Shown: positions 40,773-41,398 of the stretch, in pieces
How positions within the stretch are numbered: position 1 is the first letter of the stretch
How the letters are laid out: each line of letters begins with the position of its first letter
Position numbers and translations under genes: made by a program
The notes under the pieces: generated by a model
The model's input: only the letters and a program-made list of their open reading frames with translations
Told to the model about the DNA's origin: nothing
The model's database searches: none
Source of the DNA: an uncultured Clostridia bacterium
GTDB taxonomy: Bacteria; Bacillota; Clostridia; UBA1381
Direction of reading: 5' to 3'
Length of the DNA stretch: 41,398 nucleotides
Assembly (NCBI GenBank): GCA_944393255.1
Contig: CALXZP010000031.1
Coordinates: 1-41,398, forward strand

Positions 40773-41398
40773 TTACGCTACCATCTTTATCGTATCACAA
40801 AGCGGTGTTATTCCGTTCTCCCACAAAAACAGCTTGATATACACAGCTTGCGGATTCTCGCCTATGTCCATATTTTCCGTCCTCACAGTGAGCGTACTGT
40901 CGGGCGCTGCTGTTTCGTTTTTGAGCTTTACCGAGCGGAGTATGCCGTCTTGGTCGTAGAGAGCCATATAAAGCGTCAAATCCTTGTCGGTATCATCTGT
41001 ATTTGTATACTCCGCCTCGGCATACACTTCGCCGCCTGCAAGCGATGTCACCTTATTGCCATCTATATCCTTTAATACAAGCGGGTTTTCCGTCTCCGCC
41101 GGCACATTTGTATTGAGTTTGCCCTCGATTACCGTGCCATCATAATTTCTTGTCAAGTACAAATCGTCTATTCTTACATAAGTGTTGGCAGGAGCGTCGG
41201 AATACAGTCCTACTTCACATTCGCCGCCGCTTACAACGATATTTTTTACAACCACATCAGTCCAGCCATTCATCTGAGATTTTAAAGATGTGCTGTATCG
41301 TACTCCGTCCGCATCGGCGTACAGCAGACACTCGTTCTGTCCGCCGCTTGAGAGTACGCTTGCTCTGAGTGTATACGTACCATCGGGAAGATCGGATA
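40773..41398 (-). CDS. Secreted protein, C-terminal part with carbohydrate-binding-like domain (runs off window)
   Basis: The frame is open from the window edge to 40773, about 208 residues of C-terminus. The first ~100 residues (DGTYTLRASVLSSGGQNECL, NGWTDVVVKNIVVSGGECEV, YVRIDDLYLTRN) look like a beta-sandwich carbohydrate-binding module of the type seen in secreted galactanases. The enzyme part would lie outside the window. The ending AVYIKLFLWENGITPLCDTI matches the terminal module of the CHAP-domain protein. It lies 130 bases upstream of the esterase gene in the same direction, so the two may be a pectin-degradation pair. Confidence 0.75.
   Translation of the reverse strand, partial: SDLPDGTYTLRASVLSSGGQNECLLYADADGVRYSTSLKSQMNGWTDVVVKNIVVSGGECEVGLYSDAPANTYVRIDDLYLTRNYDGTVIEGKLNTNVPAETENPLVLKDIDGNKVTSLAGGEVYAEAEYTNTDDTDKDLTLYMALYDQDGILRSVKLKNETAAPDSTLTVRTENMDIGENPQAVYIKLFLWENGITPLCDTIKMVA

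Overview
The window reads as chromosome of a spore-forming, strictly anaerobic member of the Clostridia, probably a gut commensal. The signs are Spo0A with its characteristic C-terminal helices, HydG for [FeFe]-hydrogenase maturation, a giant 2-hydroxyacyl-CoA dehydratase activase-like protein, a Feo ferrous-iron operon, and secreted proteins that look directed at pectin and peptidoglycan. Housekeeping genes are moderately GC-rich. Three blocks are clearly AT-richer and hold the accessory genes.

Region 1 (1-8332, AT-rich accessory): the end of a SWIM zinc-finger protein, an OLD-like ATPase with a TOPRIM-like C-terminus, a DUF4062/TIR-like protein with a large helical-repeat body, a Fic toxin broken by a frameshift behind its apparently intact antitoxin, and a complete ISLre2-family insertion sequence with matching ends. 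Similar GTTGCC-N5-GTTGCC repeats lie on both sides of the ATPase gene. A guaA-3'-end-like attachment core lies between the two putative defence genes. I read this block as a decaying defence/mobile island.

Region 2 (8349-17176, core): a membrane-anchored alpha/alpha-toroid surface protein, the activase-like fusion protein, a lactate/malate dehydrogenase carrying the malate-type specificity arginine, and a malic enzyme. The last two together could interconvert oxaloacetate, malate and pyruvate.

Region 3 (17190-20330, AT-rich accessory): a polymorphic-toxin-like locus on the minus strand. A DUF4417 protein was ancestrally fused, through a GDFGNTKG linker, to a short C-terminal toxin tail. An immunity-like gene, a second immunity-like gene and an orphan second tail follow, the orphan tail still carrying a stub of DUF4417. 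The main gene now has two frameshifts. An XRE repressor/ImmA protease pair precedes the locus. This is the best candidate in the window for an undescribed system.

Region 4 (20500-31955, core): a YtxH-like peptide, a zinc-dependent phospholipase C family protein, spo0A, an iron-sulfur flavoprotein-like reductase, the feoA-feoA-feoB-Cys-rich-peptide operon (FeoB has an unusual acidic extracellular insertion), lepA, tRNA-Leu, a TM1266-type regulator divergent from hydG, and two tRNA-Ser genes.

Region 5 (31955-41398): an island-like segment downstream of tRNA-Ser, with five GTTATC repeats, an XRE regulator, a mosaic CHAP/lectin/InlB-repeat secreted protein, an McrC fragment, a 1312-residue secreted SGNH esterase and the C-terminus of another secreted protein with a carbohydrate-binding-like domain. 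The three secreted proteins end in a related short module.

All calls come from reading the sequence. No database search was possible, and family names rest on recognised motifs.
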